From Opitutia bacterium (GTDB lineage Bacteria; Verrucomicrobiota; Verrucomicrobiia; Opitutales; UBA953), in contig CANHHS010000082.1 in assembly GCA_947460445.1 (NCBI GenBank), positions 1 through 6,750 on the forward strand: a DNA stretch of 6,750 nucleotides, read 5' to 3'. The position numbers were made by a program, and so were the translations under genes. Positions 1 to 5,674 of the stretch are shown one piece after another. Every line of letters begins with the position of its first letter. The first letter of the stretch is position 1. A model generated the notes under the pieces. The model made no database searches, had not been told where the DNA came from, and was given only the letters and a program-made list of their open reading frames with translations.

Positions 1-129
1 GGGTACAGACGTTTCTTGCCAGCCCATATCGTCAACCAAAAAGAAAATGATATTCGGCTTCTCTGCAGCTGTTGATGTCTGCGTCAGAACAAGAAGACTC
101 AAAAGAGGAATTAAAATACCACAGCGCAT
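1..129 (-). CDS. Sulfatase (alkaline phosphatase superfamily), N-terminal fragment
   Basis: Partial gene: only the first 43 codons are present and the rest lies beyond the left edge. Residues 1-22 form a typical Sec signal peptide: a short basic start (MRCG), a leucine-rich core (LIPLLSLLVL) and a small-residue cleavage zone (TSTAA, before EKPN). The mature protein opens with KPNIIFFLVDDMGW, the hallmark first strand of type I sulfatases. D33-D34 correspond to the metal-binding aspartates of the family. The formylglycine motif (C/S-x-P-x-R) that would prove sulfatase activity is outside the window. The ATG at 129-127 is chosen because GGAA lies five bases upstream (138-135) and the signal peptide starts there. 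Family knowledge says such enzymes act in the periplasm or outside the cell on sulfated glycans or other sulfate esters; the substrate cannot be read here. It diverges from the glycosyltransferase gene at 220. Confidence 0.87.
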   Translation of the reverse strand, partial: MRCGILIPLLSLLVLTQTSTAAEKPNIIFFLVDDMGWQETSVP

Positions 130-201
130 TTCTGTTCCAAGGTGCTGATGCGTTGTATTCTGGCAATGCCTGATGTAATTACTCGTTGCGACAATTGAGC
201 A

Positions 202-210
202 TATTATACT
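202..210. promoter_or_regulatory. Near-symmetric -10 box in divergent gap (possible bidirectional promoter)
   Basis: The minus strand carries a perfect TATAAT at 208-203, about 75 bases before the sulfatase ATG. The plus strand reads TATTAT at 202-207 and TATACT at 205-210 over the same bases, just ahead of the glycosyltransferase. No convincing -35 box stands at 16-18 bases on either side (CATCCG-like on minus, TTACTC on plus), so the call rests on the -10 match alone. If the plus-strand box is used, transcription would begin only a few bases before the start codon at 220, giving an almost leaderless message. Confidence 0.35.
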
Positions 211-219
211 GAATGATGC

Positions 220-996
220 ATGGCTCGGATGCCCCACGCATTTGTGATTGGTGAAGCAGGCTCGATGCGTACTCAGTCATTTTTTTCGCACGCTCAAAGT
301 GTAGGCTTTGAGGCGGAACTTTCACCCGCAGTTTTCTTAACGGGAGAGTGTCCTTGGAGTGAGCATTATGACCACAATTCTCGTTTAAGTACGATGGGTT
401 ATGGGTTAAATCGTGGTGAAGTCGGCTGCTTTCTCGCTCACCGCAAAGTTTGGCAAAAAATTGTCGAAGGATCCGACCGCGTATGCCTTGTACTTGAGGA
501 TGATGCCCGTTGGATTACAGCACCTGGTGGGGATATAGCAGAAGCCGCAGGCTCAATCGTAGGCCGTCCGATGCTTGTTCGCCTATTAAGTCAGCCGCAG
601 AGAAGCTATCGTGTTTGGAAAAACCTTTCGTCGGTGAGTTCTCTGGTCTTACCGACGCGTCCGAGCGACCTCTCTGTCGCTTATTTGATAACGCGCGAGG
701 CTGCCGTGCGGCTGTTGCAGGCATCACAATGCTTCGTGTGGCCGGTGGATCGTTTCTTTAATCTCAGTTATCTTCATGGCGTCGACGTCTTGCATTTAGC
801 GCCTGAAAAAGTTGAGCATGAAGATATAGATTCTCTGATTGGTAAGCGGACAAAGCCTGCAGTCAGTTTCGCTTTTCGCTTAAAGCGAGAGTGGCTAAGG
901 TTTATGCGATCCGTACGTACAGCCTTAGCTTATCAGCGAACGCTCGGCCGCTTAGGACTGCGCTTTAAATCGGTTTGTCGGCCGGTCGACGAATAA
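220..996 (+). CDS. Glycosyltransferase family 25 (LPS/LOS-type)
   Basis: 258 residues, the usual size for the GT25 domain, with no signal peptide or membrane span, so it is probably cytosolic or peripheral at the inner membrane. The diagnostic block is GEVGCFLAHRKVWQKIVE at residues 66-83, followed by VLEDDA at 91-96, whose EDD takes the place of the metal- and sugar-nucleotide-binding DxD. AYLITREAAVRLL (154-166) and PVDRFF (175-180) match later conserved parts of the fold. Family members transfer galactose or other sugars onto lipo-oligosaccharide, other glycans or proteins; donor and acceptor are not readable here. The last 50 residues are basic and aromatic (KREWLRFMRSVR), which could favour membrane contact. 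The ATG at 220 gives the longest reading, but the ATG at 229 (MPHAFVIGE) is equally plausible because the first beta strand begins right after it; neither has a clear Shine-Dalgarno. It converges on the pyruvyl transferase gene ending at 1088, and both are likely envelope-glycan genes. Confidence 0.88.
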   Translation: MARMPHAFVIGEAGSMRTQSFFSHAQSVGFEAELSPAVFLTGECPWSEHYDHNSRLSTMGYGLNRGEVGCFLAHRKVWQKIVEGSDRVCLVLEDDARWITAPGGDIAEAAGSIVGRPMLVRLLSQPQRSYRVWKNLSSVSSLVLPTRPSDLSVAYLITREAAVRLLQASQCFVWPVDRFFNLSYLHGVDVLHLAPEKVEHEDIDSLIGKRTKPAVSFAFRLKREWLRFMRSVRTALAYQRTLGRLGLRFKSVCRPVDE

Positions 997-1087
997 ACTT
1001 ACTGCGTACATAAGTACTTCGAAAAGTAAGCTATCGTGAGTTTGCTGGATTGCCCGAGCCTAACTCTTCACGGCCTATCCACTCTCT
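997..1087. other. Convergent intergenic spacer, weak hairpins only
   Basis: This is the gap between two convergent genes, where a shared terminator would be expected. The only structures are weak: TACTT (1015-1019) pairs with AAGTA (1024-1028) around a CGAA loop, and CTTAC (998-1002) can pair with GTAAG (1026-1030). Neither is GC-rich nor followed by a T-run. I see no confident intrinsic terminator and no gene. Confidence 0.4.
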
Positions 1088-2131
1088 TTATGTCGACGTC
1101 TTGATACCTTTTAGGGCTAAGATCAGGGGGTTAAATAAGTTTGAATCAATAGCTTTCGTAATCGGCGCACGTGTTACTTTATCAACAGCTTGAAGGATTT
1201 TTTCAGGGGTTGGGTCATCGACGATACAAACATCTTGGGCGTCAGCCATCCACGTGTTTACGAACGACCGGAGTTTATCGTTAGTTCCTTCGATGACGAC
1301 GCATGGCTTTTGGTGAATTTTAGCAAAGATTAGTCCATGGAGACGGTCGGTGATGACGACTGATGCTTGGCTGAAAACGCCAAATAACGCTTGGAGTTCT
1401 GCCGAATAATTCTCAGTCGAACCTTGGGCAGCCGTGTCGGTACTGACGCTTTGAGGCCAACGGTTTTTTATGGCTTCAATCAATTTGGCTCGCTGATCGA
1501 CACCAAGCCTTGATTCCCTGTCAGTCCGTAGACAAATAACAGGCACAATTTGTGTCGATGGGCTTGCTGGCGTTAAGAGTAGGGCAGTGTCAGGAACCAG
1601 TATAATCGGGGTTTGCGGAAATGCTTTACGCATGCGTTCCCATGAAGCGCTATCTCTCGCACATAAGGTTAGTTGTCGGTGTGCTGCATATACCCTTCGT
1701 GAATAATCTTCTGCCCAGTGATTTCTAAATTCACTGCTTTGTGGAAAAGAGATGATGCGTTGCTTAGGGAAGGCTTCAACGATGGCGCAGCGCAATTCTT
1801 CAAGACGACGGTAGCGATCGCCGAGGTTGCCGCCCCCTACAATCACCACCACGTCTTGAGGGTCAGCGTGCAAAGCAGTACCTCTTAAGAGTTTTAACGT
1901 TTGGTGGGCAGGTATAACAAAGACTTGATGTGACGGAAGGTGCTGACGGCAAAATTCCAAAACCGACTGCGTAAGTGCAACGTCACCTAAGTTAGGGTAG
2001 TCGGCCGCTAGCGTGATGATAACGCGCGGACTCAGTGCAGGGAATCTCTTCGGCATTTTGCGCGAAGCGATGAACGCAGGCAGTTTTCGCCGAAAGCGAC
2101 CCAGCATTAAGGTGAGCGACTGAATGCTCAT
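1088..2131 (-). CDS. Polysaccharide pyruvyl transferase family protein
   Basis: 347 residues, normal for the polysaccharide pyruvyl transferase family (PF04230 type). Members move pyruvate from phosphoenolpyruvate onto a sugar as a ketal, giving acidic surface polysaccharides. Conserved blocks in order: NLGD at 47-50, VGGGNLGDRY at 98-107, SFPQS at 128-132, CARDSASW at 157-164, PDTAL at 180-184, LRTDRES at 201-207 and the strongest marker, ITDRLHGLIFA, at 260-270 with the family's conserved histidine at 265. The first 30 residues are strongly basic and probably non-catalytic. No signal peptide is seen, so it should act in the cytosol. Its ATG overlaps the stop of the upstream PP-loop gene as ATGA (2131-2128), with AGGCGG at 2143-2138 as ribosome binding site six bases upstream, so the two are translationally coupled. 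A related transferase of the same fold with another donor cannot be excluded. Confidence 0.86.
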   Translation of the reverse strand: MSIQSLTLMLGRFRRKLPAFIASRKMPKRFPALSPRVIITLAADYPNLGDVALTQSVLEFCRQHLPSHQVFVIPAHQTLKLLRGTALHADPQDVVVIVGGGNLGDRYRRLEELRCAIVEAFPKQRIISFPQSSEFRNHWAEDYSRRVYAAHRQLTLCARDSASWERMRKAFPQTPIILVPDTALLLTPASPSTQIVPVICLRTDRESRLGVDQRAKLIEAIKNRWPQSVSTDTAAQGSTENYSAELQALFGVFSQASVVITDRLHGLIFAKIHQKPCVVIEGTNDKLRSFVNTWMADAQDVCIVDDPTPEKILQAVDKVTRAPITKAIDSNLFNPLILALKGIKTST

Positions 2132-3336
2132 TTAGCGCCGCCTAAAAAACGGAATAGGGTCTGGCGGATGTTTGGTAAAATACGGTCACGCCAAGCCGCC
2201 CGGTCAAAGGAGCGCAAGGTCGATTCATAAGCCATTTGGATATCTTCTCGGCCTTTGACGCGTGCGAGTTCGATGATGTTTTGAATGTAAATTCTAACTG
2301 GCCCAGCCAAATTTCGAGAGTAAGCCTGCTTTTCGGTAATGTCTGCCACCGTATAGCGCTCTGGAAATGCTTTGGGTTGGTGGCATCCGAAAAGTTCGAG
2401 GATGACTTGCGTGCTTGAGCACTTGAGACAGTGCCCGCAATTTTGCCCACTTTCATTGTTGTCAGAACATGTGCGCATGTGGTCGGTGATAACCGTTATG
2501 CCTGCCATTTGTTTTAACTTATCGTATTTCGAGAACTCAATACCGTCATGAACTAATGGGGTGTTTTCGCTTCGTAGCAGCGTGTCGGTCTGAAGGTTAG
2601 ATCCCCATGGATGCAGTGATCGATCGTGTGAGAAACTCGATGGAATCACCATTACGTCGAACCATGGTTCGAGGCAGGCGAGGCAGGCGGCTAGCCAGAT
2701 GCCATGCGTCTCACGTTCCCAGCATAGCTTGGGGCGGCCACGTCGTTCGCGAATATTCGTCCAAAGGCTGTAGGTATCTAAATGGTAGGCGTTCAGTATC
2801 GTGCGACTCGACTCTAGGGCTGCATTGTAGCCAGTTTGAGCGGACGGTTGGATATCGAACCCGTGGATCATGAGTCCAGCCGTCAAAGCAGCATGGTGAA
2901 GGTCTGCGGATTTTTTCCCTGCGTGACGCATCACTGTAAAGCAGCTATCGCCACCGCCCGAGAATGCAGTAATCGCTCCACCACCGACCCGAGCTTTAAC
3001 TTCACGAGCAACTGGAATTTGTAAATCGACGATTTGCAGGCGTAAAGGTAACCAGCCTGCAAAACAGCTTTGCCACGCATGCAGCTGATCATGGGTGATT
3101 TGATCAATGGGGTGTTCGCAGCGCAGCGGGATGCCTAGGCGCATCGCCATAGGCAAGAAAGCTAAGACAAATGGACGTGCCCGAAGTTTTGCTTCAGCAG
3201 GATTGGGACACGTAAACTCAAAAGATAGATCCCAGGTTGGCTTGCCGGGGATATCGAGGTGTCCATCGAGTCGCACGCGATCCCCTGTGATTTTAGGAGA
3301 GTCGAGTCGGATGACGCAGGCCTTGGGGTTTGGCAC
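2128..3336 (-). CDS. PP-loop ATP-pyrophosphatase, QueC-like, unknown substrate
   Basis: 402 residues. The PP-loop, SGGGDS, is at 126-131 inside AITAFSGGGDSCFTV, the signature of N-type ATP pyrophosphatases, which adenylate a carboxylate or carbonyl for attack by a nucleophile. C290, C300, C303 and C306 form C-x9-C-x2-C-x2-C, very like the zinc site of QueC (7-cyano-7-deazaguanine synthase). Between them lie WERETHG (206-212), PSSFSHDRSLHPWGS (232-246) and LVHDG (261-265), probably substrate-side motifs. Unlike QueC, which is about 230 residues and starts close to its PP-loop, this protein has about 120 residues ahead of the loop, with beta-type sequence (FEFTC, CEHPID), and a helical tail. 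The start is a GTG at 3336 with a weak GAAG upstream; an ATG at 3340 is out of frame and an in-frame TGA closes the frame further up. It is the first gene of a coupled pair with the pyruvyl transferase, which suggests a role in making or modifying a surface sugar or its precursor. QatC and type IV CBASS Cap9 are other large QueC relatives, but none of their partner genes is visible here. Fold assignment is firm, function unknown. Confidence 0.78.
   Translation of the reverse strand: MPNPKACVIRLDSPKITGDRVRLDGHLDIPGKPTWDLSFEFTCPNPAEAKLRARPFVLAFLPMAMRLGIPLRCEHPIDQITHDQLHAWQSCFAGWLPLRLQIVDLQIPVAREVKARVGGGAITAFSGGGDSCFTVMRHAGKKSADLHHAALTAGLMIHGFDIQPSAQTGYNAALESSRTILNAYHLDTYSLWTNIRERRGRPKLCWERETHGIWLAACLACLEPWFDVMVIPSSFSHDRSLHPWGSNLQTDTLLRSENTPLVHDGIEFSKYDKLKQMAGITVITDHMRTCSDNNESGQNCGHCLKCSSTQVILELFGCHQPKAFPERYTVADITEKQAYSRNLAGPVRIYIQNIIELARVKGREDIQMAYESTLRSFDRAAWRDRILPNIRQTLFRFLGGAK
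2138..2143 (-). promoter_or_regulatory. Ribosome binding site for the pyruvyl transferase, inside the PP-loop gene
   Basis: Reading the minus strand, AGGCGG precedes the ATG at 2131 by six bases. It lies within the last codons of the PP-loop gene (Leu-Gly-Gly-Ala-Lys-stop). Together with the ATGA overlap it supports coupled translation of the two proteins in matched amounts. Confidence 0.6.
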
Positions 3337-3371
3337 GCATCTTCAGTAAGTTTATTCTTAGAAATGTAGAT

Positions 3372-3401
3372 AAAAAAAGCCCAGGCATCGCCTGGGCTTT
3401 T
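3372..3401 (-). terminator. Intrinsic terminator after the MuiA-type gene (symmetric)
   Basis: A perfect 12-bp stem (AAAAGCCCAGGC at 3375-3386 with GCCTGGGCTTTT at 3390-3401) closes a three-base loop. On the minus strand it is followed by seven T residues in all (A-run 3372-3378), and it lies 21 bases past the stop of the gene at 3422, so it ends that transcript. It would also work on the plus strand with TTTT, where no gene arrives. It separates the MuiA-type gene from the PP-loop gene although both lie on the same strand. Confidence 0.9.
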
Positions 3402-3421
3402 ATACGTACGCCGTGTATGTC

Positions 3422-5101
3422 TTAGAGTCCTTCGACGATGAAGTCCTCGGGGCGTTCAACCGTGAAGCGGAAGGGTACATCGCGCTTTTCACCGGCCTTT
3501 AAGTCAATGCGCCACTCAATGCGTTTTTGATCGTCAACCTTGAGGTCGGGATTGTTTTTGGTGTCTTTCGGTTCCTGTAACGAAACTTTGATGTCCTCGT
3601 GATTGGAAGCAGGGATTTGGTCCCAGATGACGAGCTCGACGGCGGCTTGTTTGCCGTTCGTCACTTTAAAGACATAGTCGCGTAGTGTGGCCACGGTCTT
3701 TTTGCCAAAGACGCCCGAGACTTCTGTGCGATCGGCGAGGATGCGACGCTCAACCTTTACGGATGCGTCGGCACCGAGGTAGCTCCAGAATTCTTGACCT
3801 GCAGGTACGAGATCCATGTTTGCGTTGGCCACAAATGAATCATCGACAAAGATGGCGCTCGGACCGGGTAGGTAAGGGAGCTCAGTCTTATTGATGGCTT
3901 TAGCCTTCAGGTAAACGTGCGGTGAAAGTTTAGGGACGCATGTATGTCGGAAACTTGCAGGGAAGGTGTCGCGTGAGAGGGGTACGCGGGCAGGTTTATT
4001 GTCAGCGAGGATGTCGCAGGTGCGTTCGACGCTAAAGACGGCAGCCACGCCGCTAGTGACAACTTGAGCGCGTGCTTCCTCTGAAGTTTTGATTGCTCCA
4101 GTTAAACTGGTAGCGACGGATTCGTCTGCACGCAGATCGTTCATCATTTGAGCTTTCCCGAGGACATTTTGTCCTTTTTGCGCATAACTGTAAGTACGCG
4201 GCGCAGCGCCTCCACCGCTTGCTCCAGTCACAGGCTCGAGTTTGCGTAAGAACCAGGGATCGAGTTCGGGCTCACGTCCGCCGACCGATGGCTGTGCAGT
4301 TGAGAGGTGCAAGGTGACGCCTTTCCAGTCTTCGCCGGTGGATTGGCGCACGGTGCCATAGTAAGCGACATCAAGTGTCTTCGCTTTGACGTTCGCACGG
4401 ATGTCGTATGACGGTTCCCAGTAAGGACCGCTGACAATATAGGAAAGATTAAGCGTAGCGTCGACGGCACCTTTGGCTTCGACGGTTACGCGAGCGACGT
4501 TGCGGGTGCGCTGACCTGAACCGCGTAACTCAGCGAGTTCGCGACGAACTTGGTCTGCGTCTTTGGCGTTGTCGCGTTGCTTATCAACGAGCGCGAGAGC
4601 TTCTTCATCAAGGGCCGCAAGTTTGCCTGCATGGTAGTCAACAAACCCGCTCCATTTCGTAGGGTCGAGATCGGGATTGGGTGAGTCTTTGCCTGCACTC
4701 GTTAAACGCCCCAGAATTTTGTCGAGTGCGTCTTTGCGGGTAGCGACGCGTTGTACGGCACGCGTGAGTTCTTCCTTCTGACGTTCCAGTTGGCGCAAGC
4801 GGTCGGTTAGCTGGCGAACTTTATCATTCGGGATATCGACGGTTTGAATGGTTTCGCCGCGGATATCAACGAGGGTAAATTCTCCGGTGCCGTTGGCGCG
4901 CACGGAATTCAAGTCGGTTGCGGCTGGAAGGTTGTCGAACGTTAGCACATGCGTGCCTGCTTCGAGGTGTACCTTGGCGTGTCGAGTGACTTCAGCCCGG
5001 TCGGCGTAGACAGTCACTGCAGAGATAGCCGCATCGGGTTTGAGGTCAGCGGCATGTAGCATGCTGATAGTAGCCAACAAGGTGAGGGCAGGGGTGCGCA
5101 T
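3422..5101 (-). CDS. Exported MuiA-type protein (DUF4140/DUF4139)
   Basis: 559 residues, full length for the mucoidy-inhibitor MuiA family. Residues 1-18 are a signal peptide (MRTPALTLLATISMLHAA, cleavage near HAA-D), so the protein is exported. Domains in order: DUF4140 at about 25-100 (ISAVTVYADRAEVTRHA, then TFDNLPAATDLNSVRA); a charged coiled coil at about 93-195 (RQLTDRLRQLERQKEELTR); DUF4139 at about 200-555 with YIVSGPYWEPSYDIR (221-235), VRQSTGEDWKGVTLHLSTAQP (251-271), YLPGPSAIFVDDSFV (410-424), PAGQEFWSYLGADASVKVER (433-452) and WDQIP (493-497), ending in the usual PEDFIVEGL. A glycine-rich linker (294-300) is followed by a variable stretch. Family knowledge offers only the name, from an effect on mucoid colony growth; no biochemical activity is established. 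The start is set by the signal peptide: the bases upstream read CACTCCT and show no Shine-Dalgarno. It lies 61 bases downstream of the GYF_2-like gene on the same strand and may be cotranscribed with it. Confidence 0.92.
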   Translation of the reverse strand: MRTPALTLLATISMLHAADLKPDAAISAVTVYADRAEVTRHAKVHLEAGTHVLTFDNLPAATDLNSVRANGTGEFTLVDIRGETIQTVDIPNDKVRQLTDRLRQLERQKEELTRAVQRVATRKDALDKILGRLTSAGKDSPNPDLDPTKWSGFVDYHAGKLAALDEEALALVDKQRDNAKDADQVRRELAELRGSGQRTRNVARVTVEAKGAVDATLNLSYIVSGPYWEPSYDIRANVKAKTLDVAYYGTVRQSTGEDWKGVTLHLSTAQPSVGGREPELDPWFLRKLEPVTGASGGGAAPRTYSYAQKGQNVLGKAQMMNDLRADESVATSLTGAIKTSEEARAQVVTSGVAAVFSVERTCDILADNKPARVPLSRDTFPASFRHTCVPKLSPHVYLKAKAINKTELPYLPGPSAIFVDDSFVANANMDLVPAGQEFWSYLGADASVKVERRILADRTEVSGVFGKKTVATLRDYVFKVTNGKQAAVELVIWDQIPASNHEDIKVSLQEPKDTKNNPDLKVDDQKRIEWRIDLKAGEKRDVPFRFTVERPEDFIVEGL

Positions 5102-5162
5102 AGGAGTGTGTCTAAAGTAGCGTCACCCCTCCCCAGTGCAATCTGTCAAAACGGGATATTGT

Positions 5163-5552
5163 TTACCAGGGCTCGTCGCGTAACTGCTGGGAGTCGCAAC
5201 TAGGACAGTGTTGTTTGGCTGAGAGTGCCCGTCCTGCGGTGTAAAACCCGCCCGCTATTGGGCTGCAGATCCAATAAAAGAGTTCGGTCAGAACGCTGCC
5301 GCTTTTTTGCTCCACAGGCTCGTTGAATCGGGCACCACACCGCTCGCATGTATAGCGCAGGTGATTATCAGGTTTGGGTCGACGGGTTTCGGGTGGATTA
5401 AAGGTCGAACCAATGGGTAGCCATCGGGTCATGCCCTTTTTCCACCAGTGGTCGGTAGGGAGGATTTGTCGAAGAGCTACCAAGGCAGTCACGGCATGCT
5501 CGTCGTGCTCCCCGATGATTTTGCCATTTCGTGCGATATGGATCTTCGCCAT
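5163..5552 (-). CDS. GYF_2-like domain protein with split zinc ribbon
   Basis: 129 residues from the ATG at 5552. Residues 1-50 look like a GYF_2 (DUF4339) domain: a short first strand with a glycine turn (IHIARNGKIIGEH), a helix (AVTALVALRQI) and the closing WWKKGMTRWLPI, where the W-x(n)-GM-x-x-W pattern is typical. After a proline- and arginine-rich linker (53-61) come two cysteine pairs, C69/C72 (CERC) and C116/C119 (CPSC), as in a zinc ribbon. The 43 residues between them include a hydrophobic stretch (about 87-110, VLTELFYWICSPIAGGFYTA) that could touch a membrane or pack as an extra helix. No signal peptide is present. GYF_2 domains are thought to be peptide-binding or adaptor modules; a specific role is unknown. 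A TTG at 5579 would add nine residues, but MAKIHIARNG is the more natural start. Spacing suggests it leads the MuiA-type gene. Confidence 0.68.
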   Translation of the reverse strand: MAKIHIARNGKIIGEHDEHAVTALVALRQILPTDHWWKKGMTRWLPIGSTFNPPETRRPKPDNHLRYTCERCGARFNEPVEQKSGSVLTELFYWICSPIAGGFYTAGRALSAKQHCPSCDSQQLRDEPW

Positions 5553-5674
5553 TTGTGTACGAGAATTCTTGCAGAACAATTTTGGGGTGCAAGGGGGATT
5601 GCGGGTTTCGTCTTGTTTCCGTGGGGGCTAACAGGTTAGACATCCGGGTTCCCGGTTCCCGGGACTTGGCACCT
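5553..5674. other. Divergent intergenic region with TTCCCGG repeats before aspS
   Basis: This 122-base gap must carry the promoters for both aspS and the GYF_2-like gene. TTCCCGG occurs twice in tandem (5649-5655 and 5656-5662). CCGGG at 5644-5648 can pair with CCCGG at 5658-5662 around a nine-base loop, ending 12 bases before the aspS ATG. Candidate promoters are weak: TTGTTT (5613-5618) with TAGACA (5637-5642) on plus, and TTGCAC (5592-5587) with AAGAAT (5570-5565) on minus. No small gene is seen. Confidence 0.4.

Noticed and set aside
781..1103. 12-base direct repeat GTCGACGTCTTG at 781-792 and 1092-1103, considered as a recombination or att site
   Set aside because: One 12-base match is expected by chance in a window of this size, both copies lie in coding sequence, and no integrase or transposase is present.
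2142..2456. 104-codon minus-strand frame within the PP-loop gene
   Set aside because: It is an out-of-frame shadow of the four-cysteine and C-terminal part; no start signal and no recognisable fold.
2607..3024. Plus-strand frames opposite the PP-loop gene
   Set aside because: Antisense to a gene with clear catalytic motifs; Arg/Ser/Cys-rich translations without family resemblance.
2128..3336. Qat or type IV CBASS anti-phage system, suggested by the QueC-like enzyme
   Set aside because: No CD-NTase, TatD-like nuclease, TGT-like protein, effector or partner ATPase lies in the window; the coupled partner is a pyruvyl transferase. It remains possible only as a distant relative.
4228..4698. Two minus-strand frames (4228-4470 and 4486-4698) inside the MuiA-type gene
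   Set aside because: They are shifted-frame readings of a gene whose own frame is intact with all DUF4139 motifs.
5374..5639. Plus-strand frames opposite the GYF_2-like gene
   Set aside because: Antisense to a frame that shows a domain pattern and two CxxC pairs; the plus-strand readings show nothing recognisable.
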